A program made the translations under genes and the position numbers. Of a DNA stretch of 64,000 nucleotides, positions 63,931-64,000 are shown one piece after another. How positions within the stretch are numbered: the first letter of the stretch is position 1; every line of letters begins with the position of its first letter. The notes below the pieces were generated by a model. The model worked only from the letters and a program-made list of their open reading frames with translations, searched no databases and was not told where the DNA came from. The stretch is from Manduca sexta. Taxonomy: Eukaryota; Arthropoda; Insecta; Lepidoptera; Sphingidae. The stretch lies in contig NC_051123.1 of NCBI RefSeq assembly GCF_014839805.1, positions 12,196,727-12,260,726 on the forward strand, in the 5' to 3' direction.

Positions 63931-64000
63931 AAACATTATTAGACTTATGTTAATATGGTTGAGGAGGCCGATGGCTGGCACATGCGTCATACTCGTGAAC

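Noticed and set aside
1..64000. Bacterial-type features: operons, CRISPR arrays, prophage
   Set aside because: No dense coding, no regular spacer arrays; the sequence is plainly intron and repeat DNA of an animal.

Overview
The window is AT-rich nuclear DNA from an animal, almost certainly a moth or butterfly (Lepidoptera). The main evidence is the repeats. There are small Helitrons that start TCTATATATATAAAA and end with a short hairpin plus AAAGCTAG before T, which is the lepidopteran Lep1-like type. There are several tRNA-headed SINE families, LINE 3' tails, and MITEs. I cannot place the species or family.

Only one protein-coding exon is firmly supported: 19096-19419 on the minus strand, 108 codons, with a good splice acceptor and donor, both in phase 0. 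Its two ends match the conserved N-terminal coiled-coil region of the Cut/CUX homeodomain protein, and its middle is a low-complexity linker. The window is therefore best read as the inside of the lepidopteran cut gene. At least 19.1 kb of intron lies downstream (low coordinates) and probably at least 44.6 kb lies upstream (high coordinates). No homeobox or CUT domain is in the window.

Layout: 0.2-10.5 kb is repeat-rich, with Helitrons, SINEs and a TTAA-flanked MITE nested in an older repeat. 10.5-15.6 kb is mostly unique. 15.6-18 kb has two repeats and a 30-bp direct repeat. 19.1-19.4 kb is the cut exon. 19.4-28.3 kb is almost free of recognisable transposons. 28.3-29.7 kb holds a LINE tail, an inverted-repeat MITE and a SINE end. 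29.7-37.6 kb is mostly unique, with one 12-bp-stem hairpin. 37.6-38.0 kb is repeats. 38-45.5 kb is unique and rich in a short dispersed motif. 45.5-55.5 kb is again repeat-rich, with SINEs, an inverted SINE pair, a Helitron and LINE tails, and has one weak exon candidate at 48.25-48.5 kb. 55.5-59.4 kb is unique, with two small GC-rich patches. 59.5-60.2 kb is a 744-bp Helitron. The rest is unique AT-rich DNA.

The most unusual signal is a short, non-coding motif of the form AAATTTGAATTTRGAACGTTTT. It recurs about twenty times in both orientations, mainly in the unique parts, and is not part of any of the transposons listed. The alternation of transposon-rich and transposon-poor stretches suggests, but does not prove, that the poor stretches carry regulatory DNA for cut.
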